DNA of 24,576 bases from Actinomycetes bacterium (GTDB taxonomy: Bacteria; Actinomycetota; Acidimicrobiia; Acidimicrobiales; RAAP-2). Made by a program: the position numbers and the translations under genes. Shown one piece after another: positions 13,733 to 20,909 of the stretch (within the stretch, counting starts at the first letter, position 1; every line of letters begins with the position of its first letter). The stretch lies in contig JAJYZN010000014.1 of NCBI GenBank assembly GCA_021799915.1, positions 1 through 24,576 on the forward strand. Reading direction: 5' to 3'. Below the pieces are notes generated by a model. That model was not told where the DNA came from, searched no databases, and was given only the letters and a program-made list of their open reading frames with translations.

Positions 13733-15635
13733 CGACGTCCATTTCATCGCGTCGGGGCGGATGATGGCCTCTGACGTCGCTCGCCACTCGTTCACGACCA
13801 TCCGGCGGGGCCTTGACCCTCGAGAGGTCCGGGCGTACCTCGATCAGGTCGCCCGCGAGTTGGAGAATTGGGAGCAGCGGGAGAAGGAGCTCCGCCGGGT
13901 CCTTGAAGAGGCACAAGAGCGTGCTCGCAACCCGGTCATCGACGAGTCCACTCTCTCGGCGGCACTTGGTCAGCAGAGCGCGTCCATCTTGAGGAACGCG
14001 CACGAGGAAGCGGCACGGATCCTTCGGCAGTCCGAAGAGGAGGCCGCTGCCTTGGTCCGAGAGGCCCAAGCCCACGCGGCCGAGATCCAGGTGGCGGCCG
14101 AGGCCGCTGCTGCCGAGCGAATCGCCGATGCCGAGATCGCTGTCGGTTCCGTGCGCCAGCAAGCCCAAGACCAGGTCGTCGAGATGCTCGACGCCTCGCG
14201 GGCAGAGGGAGAGCAGATGATCGAGGCCGCCCGCGCCCAGGGCCGCTCCTTGGTCGAAGAGGCCCAGGAGACCCGTCAGCGAGTGCTCTCCGACATGGCG
14301 CAGCGACGACGGTCCATGACCCTGCAGATCGAACAGTTCCGGGCAGCTCGCGACGAGCTGTCGGCGTCGGTGATGGGGCTCCGGGAATCCGTCGACCGCG
14401 TTCTCTCGGATTTGAGCGAGACGGACAACCGGGCTCGTGCAGCCGCGGCCCGAGTCACCCTCCAGGGAGCAACCGGCCAGTCGGAGCTCGTCGACCCGGT
14501 TGACAGCGAGCCGGTTGACGAGGTGGACAGCGAGCCGGTTGACGAGGTGGACAGCGAGCCGCCCGATGGTTCTTCGCCTTCTTCGATCGCTGTGCCTGCA
14601 CCGGTTGCGGGTCCGACGCAACTGTCTGCATCCGAGCCGCTTGCTCCGGCCGGGTCCCAGGACACAAAGAGCCCCGACGTCGGCACCTCGGACCTTGGCG
14701 ATTCGATGGCTGAGCTCGAAGCCGCAGATGAAGTGGAGAGCCTGTTTGCTCGCCTCCGGGCCAGCCGGGCCAGCGGTGTCTCACCCGGCGCGGCCCAGCT
14801 TTCCGGCGAGCCGGCGGTGACTACGGCGGGCCCAGAGGAGGTCGAGACAGATGACCTGCCAAGTGCGCCGCACTCGCCTGAGCGGTCCGTATCCAGTCCT
14901 CCTTCCAGCGCCGGACCTGATGCGCAATCTGGATCGAGCGAGAACACTGATGACCTGGTACGCCGAGCAACGCTCCTCGATCCGGTGATCGCCCAGCTCT
15001 CGCGGCGGACCAAGCGAGCGCTTCAGGACGACCAGAACCGTCTCTTGGACCGGCTCCGCAGCAATCCCGGCTCGTGGTCGGCCGATCTCCTCCTCCCAGA
15101 AGACGAGCAGCGCCGTCATTACCGAGAGGCGGTCTCGGACCTGTTGGGCGAAGCCTTCTCGGCCGGGAAGCAGGTCGCAGGCGAGGATCATGCCGGGGAG
15201 CCACGTGGCGAGGGAATTGCCGGTGGTGCCGATCCCGACTCCGCATCGGTGGTTGCGATCGCGGAGCGGTTGGCTGGATCGCTGCTCGCATCGCTGAGGA
15301 GGAGGCTTGAGGGTGCGGCCGCTGGCCTGGACTCCGGCGCGGCCGCAGAGAGCATCGGGGCGGCCTATCGGGAATGGAGGGGCGAACGCGTCGAGCGAGC
15401 GGTCGGTGACGCCGCCCTCGAGGCCTTTTGTGCGGGTGTGCTGGCAGTAGCCGGGTCGGGAACAGCGGTCCGGTGGGTGGTGGGTGGCCCCGATCCATCG
15501 TGCGCCGACTGTGACGACAATTCACTCGCCGGAGCCGTGCGCCCTGGACAGGAGTTCCCGACCGGGCATCGGCATCCCCCCGCTCATCCGGGTTGCAGGT
15601 GCCTGCTGGTGGTCTCGCCAGCTCCTGACGACTGA
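13725..15635 (+). CDS. DivIVA-domain coiled-coil protein with phage minor-head-like C-terminal domain
   Basis: A 636-residue protein. Residues about 16-60 form a DivIVA N-terminal domain (ARHSFTTIRRGLDPREVRAYLDQVARELE), followed by a long Ala/Glu-rich coiled coil to about 240, a disordered acidic linker (250-410) with three VDEVDSEP-type repeats, and a helical region (about 430-580). The C-terminus (about 560-630) reads REWRGERVERAVGDAALEAF, then VRWVVGGPDPSCADC (C593, C596), then FPTGHRHPPAHPGCRC (H621, C624, C626). That order matches the end of SPP1 gp7 / Mu gpF-type phage head proteins (TE-rich helix, WxxxxDxxCxxC, PPxHPxCRC). DivIVA proteins mark poles or septa. The start is ATG 13725; an in-frame stop at 13710 limits extension. 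The function of the fused domain is unknown; no other phage gene is nearby. Confidence 0.85.
   Translation: MADDVHFIASGRMMASDVARHSFTTIRRGLDPREVRAYLDQVARELENWEQREKELRRVLEEAQERARNPVIDESTLSAALGQQSASILRNAHEEAARILRQSEEEAAALVREAQAHAAEIQVAAEAAAAERIADAEIAVGSVRQQAQDQVVEMLDASRAEGEQMIEAARAQGRSLVEEAQETRQRVLSDMAQRRRSMTLQIEQFRAARDELSASVMGLRESVDRVLSDLSETDNRARAAAARVTLQGATGQSELVDPVDSEPVDEVDSEPVDEVDSEPPDGSSPSSIAVPAPVAGPTQLSASEPLAPAGSQDTKSPDVGTSDLGDSMAELEAADEVESLFARLRASRASGVSPGAAQLSGEPAVTTAGPEEVETDDLPSAPHSPERSVSSPPSSAGPDAQSGSSENTDDLVRRATLLDPVIAQLSRRTKRALQDDQNRLLDRLRSNPGSWSADLLLPEDEQRRHYREAVSDLLGEAFSAGKQVAGEDHAGEPRGEGIAGGADPDSASVVAIAERLAGSLLASLRRRLEGAAAGLDSGAAAESIGAAYREWRGERVERAVGDAALEAFCAGVLAVAGSGTAVRWVVGGPDPSCADCDDNSLAGAVRPGQEFPTGHRHPPAHPGCRCLLVVSPAPDD
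14490..14561 (+). repeat. 24-bp in-frame repeat, three copies, in the DivIVA linker
   Basis: Three adjacent 24-bp units (14490-14513, 14514-14537, 14538-14561) encode VDPVDSEP, VDEVDSEP and VDEVDSEP at residues 256-279. The last two are near-identical at DNA level. They extend an acidic disordered linker. Confidence 0.85.
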
Positions 15636-15653
15636 GCGACTCCGTCGGCGGCC

Positions 15654-15659
15654 TAGGCT
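15654..15659 (+). promoter_or_regulatory. -10 TAGGCT of the UPF0182 gene
   Basis: TAGGCT ends 7 nt before ATG 15667 and is identical to the hexamer before the MoxR-like gene. It lies in the 31-nt gap after the DivIVA stop, so the UPF0182 gene probably has its own leaderless promoter. Confidence 0.5.
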
Positions 15660-15666
15660 TCCCCCG

Positions 15667-18600
15667 ATGCGGACTCCTCAGGACATCCCGGCACGGGCAC
15701 CGAGCAGGGGGCACGCTCGACGCCGTTGGTACATCATCGGCGCAATCGTCGTCTTGATCGTCATCATCCTGTCGCTCAGATCGCTCGCGACGATCTATAC
15801 GGACAGTCTGTGGTTCTCCTCGGTGGACCTGCATCGCGTGTGGTCGACGCTTTTTGCCATCAAGTTGGGGTTGTTCGCGTCGTTCGGCGCGGTGTTCTTC
15901 GTTGCCTTGTGGATCAACCTGGTCCTCTGCGATCGATGGTCGGCAGCCGCTTCAGCGCTGGATCCCGAGGACGAGCTCGTCCGCCGCTACCAACGGGCCA
16001 TCCGACCGTACGCCGGGCGTGTCTACGTGGGAGTGGCGTTCGTCCTCGCACTCATCACCGCTTCGAGCACGATCGGCCAGTGGAACAACTGGATCCTGTT
16101 CACCCATGGTGTGTCGTTTGGCGCGAAGGACCCGCAATTCCACATGGACATCGGATTCTTCGTGTTCAAACTTCCATTCATCAGTTTTCTCGTGAACTGG
16201 TGCCTTGCCGCGCTGCTCGTGATCTTGATCGTGACCGCCATTTTCCACTATTTGAATGGAGGAATCCGGGCGCAACGGGGCGCACCTCGGGTACGACCCG
16301 TGGTCAAAGCCCACCTGTCGGTGCTGTTGGCGCTAATGGCTCTCGTCAAGGCTGTGGGTTACTACTTTCAGCGCTTTCAGCTCGACGTCTCGACCAATGG
16401 TTACGTGGAAGGTGCCGGGTACACTGACGTGCACGCGAGGCCCCCGGCTCTCGAGCTTCTCGTCGCCGCATCGATCTGCGCAGCCGCGATCCTTCTCTAC
16501 AATATCCGTCGTCAGGGTTGGACCCTGCCGGTGATCGCCATCGGGGTCTGGGCTTTCGTTGCGCTCGCGATAGGGGTGATCTACCCCGCCGTGCTCCAAG
16601 CGCTGAAAGTGAACCCCGCGCAGAGCACCCTCGAGCAGCCGTACATCAAACGGAACATCGAAGCGACGCGGGCCGCCTACGGTCTCGACCAAGTGAAAGT
16701 GTCGACGTTCCAGGGGAACACGAGCATCACAGCAGCGGGAGTGGATGCGAACCTCCCAACGCTCGAGAACATCCGACTGTGGGACCCCGACCCCTCTATT
16801 GCGCTACCGACGTTCCAAAAGCTCCAAGACGTCCGCTCCTACTACACAATCCAGTCGGTTGCGGTGGACCGGTACACAGTCGGAGGGACGCTGCGCCCGG
16901 TGGTCGTGGGCGTCCGGCAGATCAACCCCACAGATCTGCCGTCGTCCAGCTGGGTCAACACCCACCTCCAGTACACCCACGGGCAGGGGTTGGTGCTCGC
17001 CGAGGCCAATGGCGTGTCGGGCAACGGCAATCCCTTGTTCGAGATCCAAGATGTCCCACCGTCCTCGTCGGACGGGCTGCCGACCATTTCCCAGCCGGGT
17101 GTGTACTTCGGGCTGAACGCGCCGGGTTTTGTGGTGGCCGACACGAAGCAAGCCGAGCTCGACTACCAGACGAGCACAGGGGCAGACGTCGAGACCCACT
17201 ACACCGGCACCGGTGGCGTCGAGATGGGATCGCTCCTCACGCGGGCCGCATTCGCATTGCGTATGAGTACAATCAACCTGCTCCTGTCGGATCTCATCAC
17301 CCCGAAATCCCGAATGATCTTCGTTCGCGATGTCCAGACAATGGCAGAGAAGGCAGCACCGTTTCTGAGCTATGGATCCCATCCGTACGCGGCGGTCGTC
17401 AACGGTCACATCGACTGGATACTCAACGGCTACACGACCACCTCCGATTACCCGTACTCCCAGAACGCCAGTACCCAGCAAGTGCCTCCGGGCAGCGGTC
17501 TGCCGAGCAGCTACAACTACGTGCGCAACTCCGTCAAAGTCGTGATCAACGCATACTCGGGGAAGATGACTTTCTACGCGATGGACAACGATCCCATCTT
17601 GCGAGCGTACGAGGCAGCCTTTCCCCACATGTTCGTACCGGCTTCGCGGATGACATCACAGTTGCAGCAGCATCTCCGGTACCCCGACAACCTTTTCGCC
17701 ATTCAAGCTGCCGTCTATGGGCGCTACCACATCACGACACCCTCGAATTTCTACACCGCCGGCGATGCCTGGAACCTTTCTCCGACCACCGGAGTGGGCT
17801 CGCCCTCGAACGCGCTGGCGGTGACGTACACGACCAACCCACAGGGAGTGGAGACGGGCGCCACCCTCCAGCGCATGTCGCCGCTGTACCAAGTGCTGAA
17901 GGAGCCTGGAGAGTCTGGGCAGTCGTTCACGATCTCGGACGCCTACGTGCCGGCTGCGCAGGGTGCCTCCATCCAGAACCTGTCAGCGTTCATCATGGGG
18001 AATTCGGATCCAGGACAGTACGGTCAGCTCCACGTGTACGTGACGAAGCCGGGGCACAGTGTGGTGGGTCCGGCCCTGGCGGATTCCTACATCACACAGA
18101 ACAGCGCTGTGTCCACCCAGATCACCCGGCTCGACCAGCATGGGTCGACAGTCATCCTGGGGAACATCCTCATGGTGCCCATCGACCAGTCGATGCTCTA
18201 CATCCGACCGCTGTACGTCCAGTCGAAAGGAAACCCCCAGCCGCAGCTCAAGGAGATCATCGCCGTCTACGGCCAGAAGGTCGGGATGGAGTCCACACTG
18301 AACGCTGCGCTGAGCGACGTGCTCGGTACGAAGATAGGCACAGGTGTGCCCTCGAGCAGCACATCGACAACACCGAGCTCGCCGCCTCCTTCCGGGACGA
18401 GCACAACCAACTCGACCGCATCCGCTCAGGCCGAAGCCGACTTGAAGCAGGCGTCGTCGGACTACGCCCAAGCGCAATCAGACCTGAAGGCAGGGACATT
18501 GGGCGGCTACCAGAGCGAGGTCACCGCCATGGAGCAAGAGGACGCCGACGCCGAGGCGTTGCTCGGGACGGGCACGGCCAAGTCGTCGAGCGGGACCACT

Positions 18601-18732
18601 CCGACCACGTCGAGCGGGAGCACCACGACGACGAGTCCGCGAGCGCCTTCCACGTCCACTTCCACGCCGGCGAAGAAGTCCTCGGCGAAGAAGTCGACGA
18701 CCACTACCACGTCGCGGACCAGCGAGGCATAG
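15667..18732 (+). CDS. UPF0182 family seven-helix membrane protein
   Basis: A 1021-residue protein. Seven hydrophobic helices lie at about 22-40, 63-87, 118-133, 172-194, 214-233, 260-279 and 286-309, followed by a large extracytoplasmic region (about 315-900) with family-typical blocks (QPYIKRNIEATRAAYGL; NIRLWDPDP; YFGLNAPGFVVADT). The last 110 residues are a Ser/Thr/Pro-rich tail with a short Ala/Gln/Asp-rich helical piece (about 915-960), longer than I recall for the family and likely variable. UPF0182 proteins are widespread in actinobacteria, and their biochemical role is not established. ATG 15667 was chosen because of the TAGGCT -10 and the basic MRTPQ...RRRW start before the first helix; a longer open frame back to 15484 overlaps the DivIVA gene and is unlikely. 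Confidence 0.92.
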   Translation: MRTPQDIPARAPSRGHARRRWYIIGAIVVLIVIILSLRSLATIYTDSLWFSSVDLHRVWSTLFAIKLGLFASFGAVFFVALWINLVLCDRWSAAASALDPEDELVRRYQRAIRPYAGRVYVGVAFVLALITASSTIGQWNNWILFTHGVSFGAKDPQFHMDIGFFVFKLPFISFLVNWCLAALLVILIVTAIFHYLNGGIRAQRGAPRVRPVVKAHLSVLLALMALVKAVGYYFQRFQLDVSTNGYVEGAGYTDVHARPPALELLVAASICAAAILLYNIRRQGWTLPVIAIGVWAFVALAIGVIYPAVLQALKVNPAQSTLEQPYIKRNIEATRAAYGLDQVKVSTFQGNTSITAAGVDANLPTLENIRLWDPDPSIALPTFQKLQDVRSYYTIQSVAVDRYTVGGTLRPVVVGVRQINPTDLPSSSWVNTHLQYTHGQGLVLAEANGVSGNGNPLFEIQDVPPSSSDGLPTISQPGVYFGLNAPGFVVADTKQAELDYQTSTGADVETHYTGTGGVEMGSLLTRAAFALRMSTINLLLSDLITPKSRMIFVRDVQTMAEKAAPFLSYGSHPYAAVVNGHIDWILNGYTTTSDYPYSQNASTQQVPPGSGLPSSYNYVRNSVKVVINAYSGKMTFYAMDNDPILRAYEAAFPHMFVPASRMTSQLQQHLRYPDNLFAIQAAVYGRYHITTPSNFYTAGDAWNLSPTTGVGSPSNALAVTYTTNPQGVETGATLQRMSPLYQVLKEPGESGQSFTISDAYVPAAQGASIQNLSAFIMGNSDPGQYGQLHVYVTKPGHSVVGPALADSYITQNSAVSTQITRLDQHGSTVILGNILMVPIDQSMLYIRPLYVQSKGNPQPQLKEIIAVYGQKVGMESTLNAALSDVLGTKIGTGVPSSSTSTTPSSPPPSGTSTTNSTASAQAEADLKQASSDYAQAQSDLKAGTLGGYQSEVTAMEQEDADAEALLGTGTAKSSSGTTPTTSSGSTTTTSPRAPSTSTSTPAKKSSAKKSTTTTTSRTSEA

Positions 18733-18734
18733 CT

Positions 18735-18749
18735 GGAGCATGGAGCTCC
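18735..18749. terminator. Short hairpin between convergent genes
   Basis: GGAGC (18735-18739) and GCTCC (18745-18749) pair across a 5-base loop just after the UPF0182 stop; the stem may extend by a T-G and a C-G pair. There is no T-tract. Weak terminator candidate. Confidence 0.3.
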
Positions 18750-18793
18750 GGTGACGCCACTCGACTCTCACCTACGTAATGTGGCTCAACGTC

Positions 18794-19975
18794 TCAGTGC
18801 TCCCCGTTGCGGTAGATGGACTCTGCGGCAGACACGTCGTCAACGAGGTTCCCGAGCGCGAGGTTGATGTCGTCGAGGTGGTAGCCCCAAGCTGGGCCGA
18901 GGGTTTCGGTGACGACGGGCCGGCCATCGGTGGCCAAAGTGTCGACCTGGAGCCAGGTGGCTCCTCCCGCGTTCCGGCAACTGGCTGAGTACAACCCGGG
19001 GTAGGTGACCCAGGGGGTGGCGACCGGCGGCCCGGTCGGTGAGGAGATGGCCGTGGGGAAGTACGGCTCCAGGCCGGCGCTGCCACCCTGGAGGGCCGCC
19101 GGGTTCACACACGCCACTTGTACCCCCCGCGTGGCCCGCTGGCCGGATTGGAGGCTGACGCCTTGGCCGGGGCGACCGAAGTCGGAGTCCGCCGGCGGCT
19201 TCGACGGGAAGCTCGAATAGGCGATGACGCAGCCGCTGCGAGTCGCACCGGTGCACAGCGGGAGGTGGTGGAACGTCGCTCCAACCGTCTTGCCGACGGG
19301 GACGGTGACGTTGCCCCCAACCAGAATTGCCACCACCATCCGGGCGCGCAGCGTCGGGTTGGGATCGACTTGCCTGGCGAGAAGGCGGATCAGCATGGCG
19401 GCACCCTGGGAATGGCCGATGAAGATGATCGGCCGTCCGTCGTTGTCGTGGGCGAGGTAGTTCCGCCACGCGCTCAGCAAGCTCGCGTACGCGACGTCGT
19501 CGGCCTGTGGATCAGCGCCGAGTCCCTTGGCCAACGACGCCGAGGTCCGTTGCCGGTACATCGGCGCCCACACCCGGCAGACTTGGGAGAACCGGGAAGC
19601 CTGGAGCATCGCAACTTGCTTGTCGGCGGTTTGGACCCGAAGCGTCGCGTTGTCCGACGGCTGCGTGCTCACCGTCGGGTAGACGTAGAAGCAGTCGAAC
19701 TTCGAAGCCGCGTCAAGGTGGGCATCTTCGACCGTCCTCGACCCGTTGCCGGGCACGACGGTGGCTGTGAGCGGGGAGGTACACGGGTCGTCAGCCTGGC
19801 CTGGCCGGCAGAGCCAGACCGTCGGGGAGCCCCCTGACCGGCCAGCCGCGGTCGCAACGGAGGACTGCCCGGTCCCACACCCTCCGGCCAGCGCCGACAC
19901 GGTCACGCACGTCGCGACAGCGAGTGCTCCGTACGAAGAAGCGATCTTGCTCCAGACTAGGCAACCTAGTTGCAT
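18794..19975 (-). CDS. Secreted or lipid-anchored DUF3089 alpha/beta hydrolase
   Basis: A 393-residue protein matching the DUF3089 group: WLCRPG (54-59), DDPC (62-65), DCFYVYPTVS (94-103), CRVWAPMYRQRT (133-144), the nucleophile elbow GHSQG with S189 (187-191), and CVNPAAL. These are lipase/esterase-like hydrolases; the substrate is unknown. The N-terminus has a signal-like segment (residues 17-31) ending in LAGGC with C33, a possible though imperfect lipoprotein site. ATG 19975 was chosen because TATGCT lies exactly 7 nt upstream. Longer frames to 19987 or 20254 run through that promoter or antisense to the MarR gene. It is divergent from the MarR regulator, which probably controls it. The C-terminal ends converge with UPF0182. 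Confidence 0.85.
   Translation of the reverse strand: MQLGCLVWSKIASSYGALAVATCVTVSALAGGCGTGQSSVATAAGRSGGSPTVWLCRPGQADDPCTSPLTATVVPGNGSRTVEDAHLDAASKFDCFYVYPTVSTQPSDNATLRVQTADKQVAMLQASRFSQVCRVWAPMYRQRTSASLAKGLGADPQADDVAYASLLSAWRNYLAHDNDGRPIIFIGHSQGAAMLIRLLARQVDPNPTLRARMVVAILVGGNVTVPVGKTVGATFHHLPLCTGATRSGCVIAYSSFPSKPPADSDFGRPGQGVSLQSGQRATRGVQVACVNPAALQGGSAGLEPYFPTAISSPTGPPVATPWVTYPGLYSASCRNAGGATWLQVDTLATDGRPVVTETLGPAWGYHLDDINLALGNLVDDVSAAESIYRNGEH
19961..19973. promoter_or_regulatory. Inverted repeat GCAAC-CTA-GTTGC, candidate MarR operator
   Basis: A perfect 5-bp dyad (GCAAC at 19961-19965, GTTGC at 19969-19973) lies between the two overlapping promoters and the start of the hydrolase gene. Further TAGTTG-like half-sites follow towards the MarR start. 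MarR regulators usually bind such palindromes in their own divergent region. Confidence 0.45.
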
Positions 19976-19981
19976 AGTTGG

Positions 19982-19987
19982 TAGCAT
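19982..19987 (+). promoter_or_regulatory. -10 TAGCAT of the MarR gene
   Basis: TAGCAT fits TANNNT and ends 8 nt before ATG 19996, consistent with a leaderless transcript. It overlaps the opposite-strand -10 at 19983-19988 by five bases. Confidence 0.5.
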
Positions 19988-19988
19988 A
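19983..19988 (-). promoter_or_regulatory. -10 TATGCT of the DUF3089 hydrolase gene
   Basis: On the minus strand TATGCT ends 7 nt before ATG 19975. It is nearly the mirror image of the MarR -10 and shares its bases. Confidence 0.5.
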
Positions 19989-19995
19989 GAGTTGG

Positions 19996-20502
19996 ATGGC
20001 TGGTATTTCAAGCTCCGCGTACAGGTTTGGCGACCTCTTGGCTCTTGCACGACAGAGCTGGCTGACTCGCATGGCAGGCGAGCTGCACGCTCTGGGGCAC
20101 GAGGACTACCGCCGGAGTGATGCGCTGGCGTTGCGGGTGCTCCAGCGCGGGCCGATGTCGATCGGACGACTCGGTGATGCGCTCGGAGTGACCCGGCAGG
20201 CAGCCCGCAAGGTAGCCAATGGCTTGGAGCGCCGGGGATTGGCCACCACTGCACGAGACTCGGAGGACGCTCGCCAGGTCAACTTGATCCTCACCGAACA
20301 AGGCCAGGCGTACGCCCGAGCGATCGTCGTCGTGATCGAACGCCTCAACCGCGACCTGTCGATGCGAGTCCGTGCCGAGGAGCTGGCCGCCGCCGAGGTG
20401 GTGCTCCGAGCTGTGCTCACCGACCGGCATGCGCGCTCAGTGGCCCAGCATCCCTCGGGACCCGACCCCAGCAGGATCGGCGACGCCGGTACGGAGGAGT
20501 AG
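19996..20502 (+). CDS. MarR-family transcriptional regulator
   Basis: A 168-residue winged-helix protein. N-terminal helices lead into a DNA-binding domain at about 45-100 (DALALRVLQRGPMSIGRLGDALGVTRQAARKVANGLERRGLATTARDSEDARQ), where GVTRQAARKVANGLERRG is the recognition helix region and RDSEDARQ the wing. C-terminal helices (about 100-150) complete the dimer interface. MarR proteins usually repress a neighbouring gene and release it on binding a small ligand. The divergent DUF3089 hydrolase is the obvious target, with an inverted repeat between them. ATG 19996 is supported by the -10 at 19982. The ligand is unknown. The gene converges with csoR. Confidence 0.9.
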   Translation: MAGISSSAYRFGDLLALARQSWLTRMAGELHALGHEDYRRSDALALRVLQRGPMSIGRLGDALGVTRQAARKVANGLERRGLATTARDSEDARQVNLILTEQGQAYARAIVVVIERLNRDLSMRVRAEELAAAEVVLRAVLTDRHARSVAQHPSGPDPSRIGDAGTEE

Positions 20503-20524
20503 CACTCCGTTCATTCGCGTTCCG

Positions 20525-20542
20525 CCGGCTCCCCGAAGCCGG
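20525..20542. terminator. Hairpin between the MarR gene and csoR
   Basis: CCGGCT (20525-20530) and AGCCGG (20537-20542) pair across the loop CCCCGA, midway between two convergent stop codons. No T-tract. Possible bidirectional terminator. Confidence 0.4.
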
Positions 20543-20576
20543 AGACCGCTGTTCCGGTGACTTTCGACACGCCGTG

Positions 20577-20909
20577 TCATCGGGTGCGGGTGAAGCGGTG
20601 GACGGCTTCGAGGAGCTCCGTTATTTTCTCGGTGGCCACGGCGTCATCGCCTGACGAAAGTGCGTGACGGAGGCAGTGGTTGACGTGGTCGTCAAGGAGG
20701 ATCCCGGCTACCGTCTCGAGAGCCGTCGCCGCCGCAGCGATCTGGGTGAGGATGTCGATGCAGTAGCGGTCCTCGGTGATCATCTTCTCGATGCCCCGCG
20801 CCTGCCCTTCGATGCGGCGCATCCGCTTGATGAGCGCGGCCTTGTCGTTGGCGACCACGTAGCCATAGCGTTGGTCCGAACTTGGCATGTCGGGCGCGAC
20901 CTCAGTCAT
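20577..20909 (-). CDS. csoR: CsoR-type copper-sensing repressor
   Basis: A 110-residue all-helical repressor of the CsoR/RcnR family. The Cu(I) ligands are present as C50 (RYCIDIL), H75 and C79 (HVNHC), the C-H-C pattern of copper-sensing members rather than the nickel/cobalt or formaldehyde types. The start (ATG 20909) has GGAGG about 5 nt upstream and overlaps the copA stop by 4 nt (ATGA), so it is the last, coupled gene of copZ-copA-csoR. It should bind the operator upstream of copZ and be released by Cu(I), giving autoregulation. The first 20 residues are a variable tail. Confidence 0.93.
   Translation of the reverse strand: MTEVAPDMPSSDQRYGYVVANDKAALIKRMRRIEGQARGIEKMITEDRYCIDILTQIAAAATALETVAGILLDDHVNHCLRHALSSGDDAVATEKITELLEAVHRFTRTR

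Noticed and set aside
13725..15635. Prophage remnant around the phage-like C-terminus
   Set aside because: The domain is in frame with DivIVA, neighbours are housekeeping-type genes, and no portal, terminase or capsid gene is present.
16518..18779. 753-codon plus-strand frame inside UPF0182
   Set aside because: Alternate frame of a clear UPF0182 gene, Arg/His/Pro-rich, no domain.
19976..20254. N-terminal extension of the DUF3089 hydrolase
   Set aside because: It would run antisense through the start of the MarR gene and hides the signal-like segment; the -10 at 19983 supports ATG 19975.
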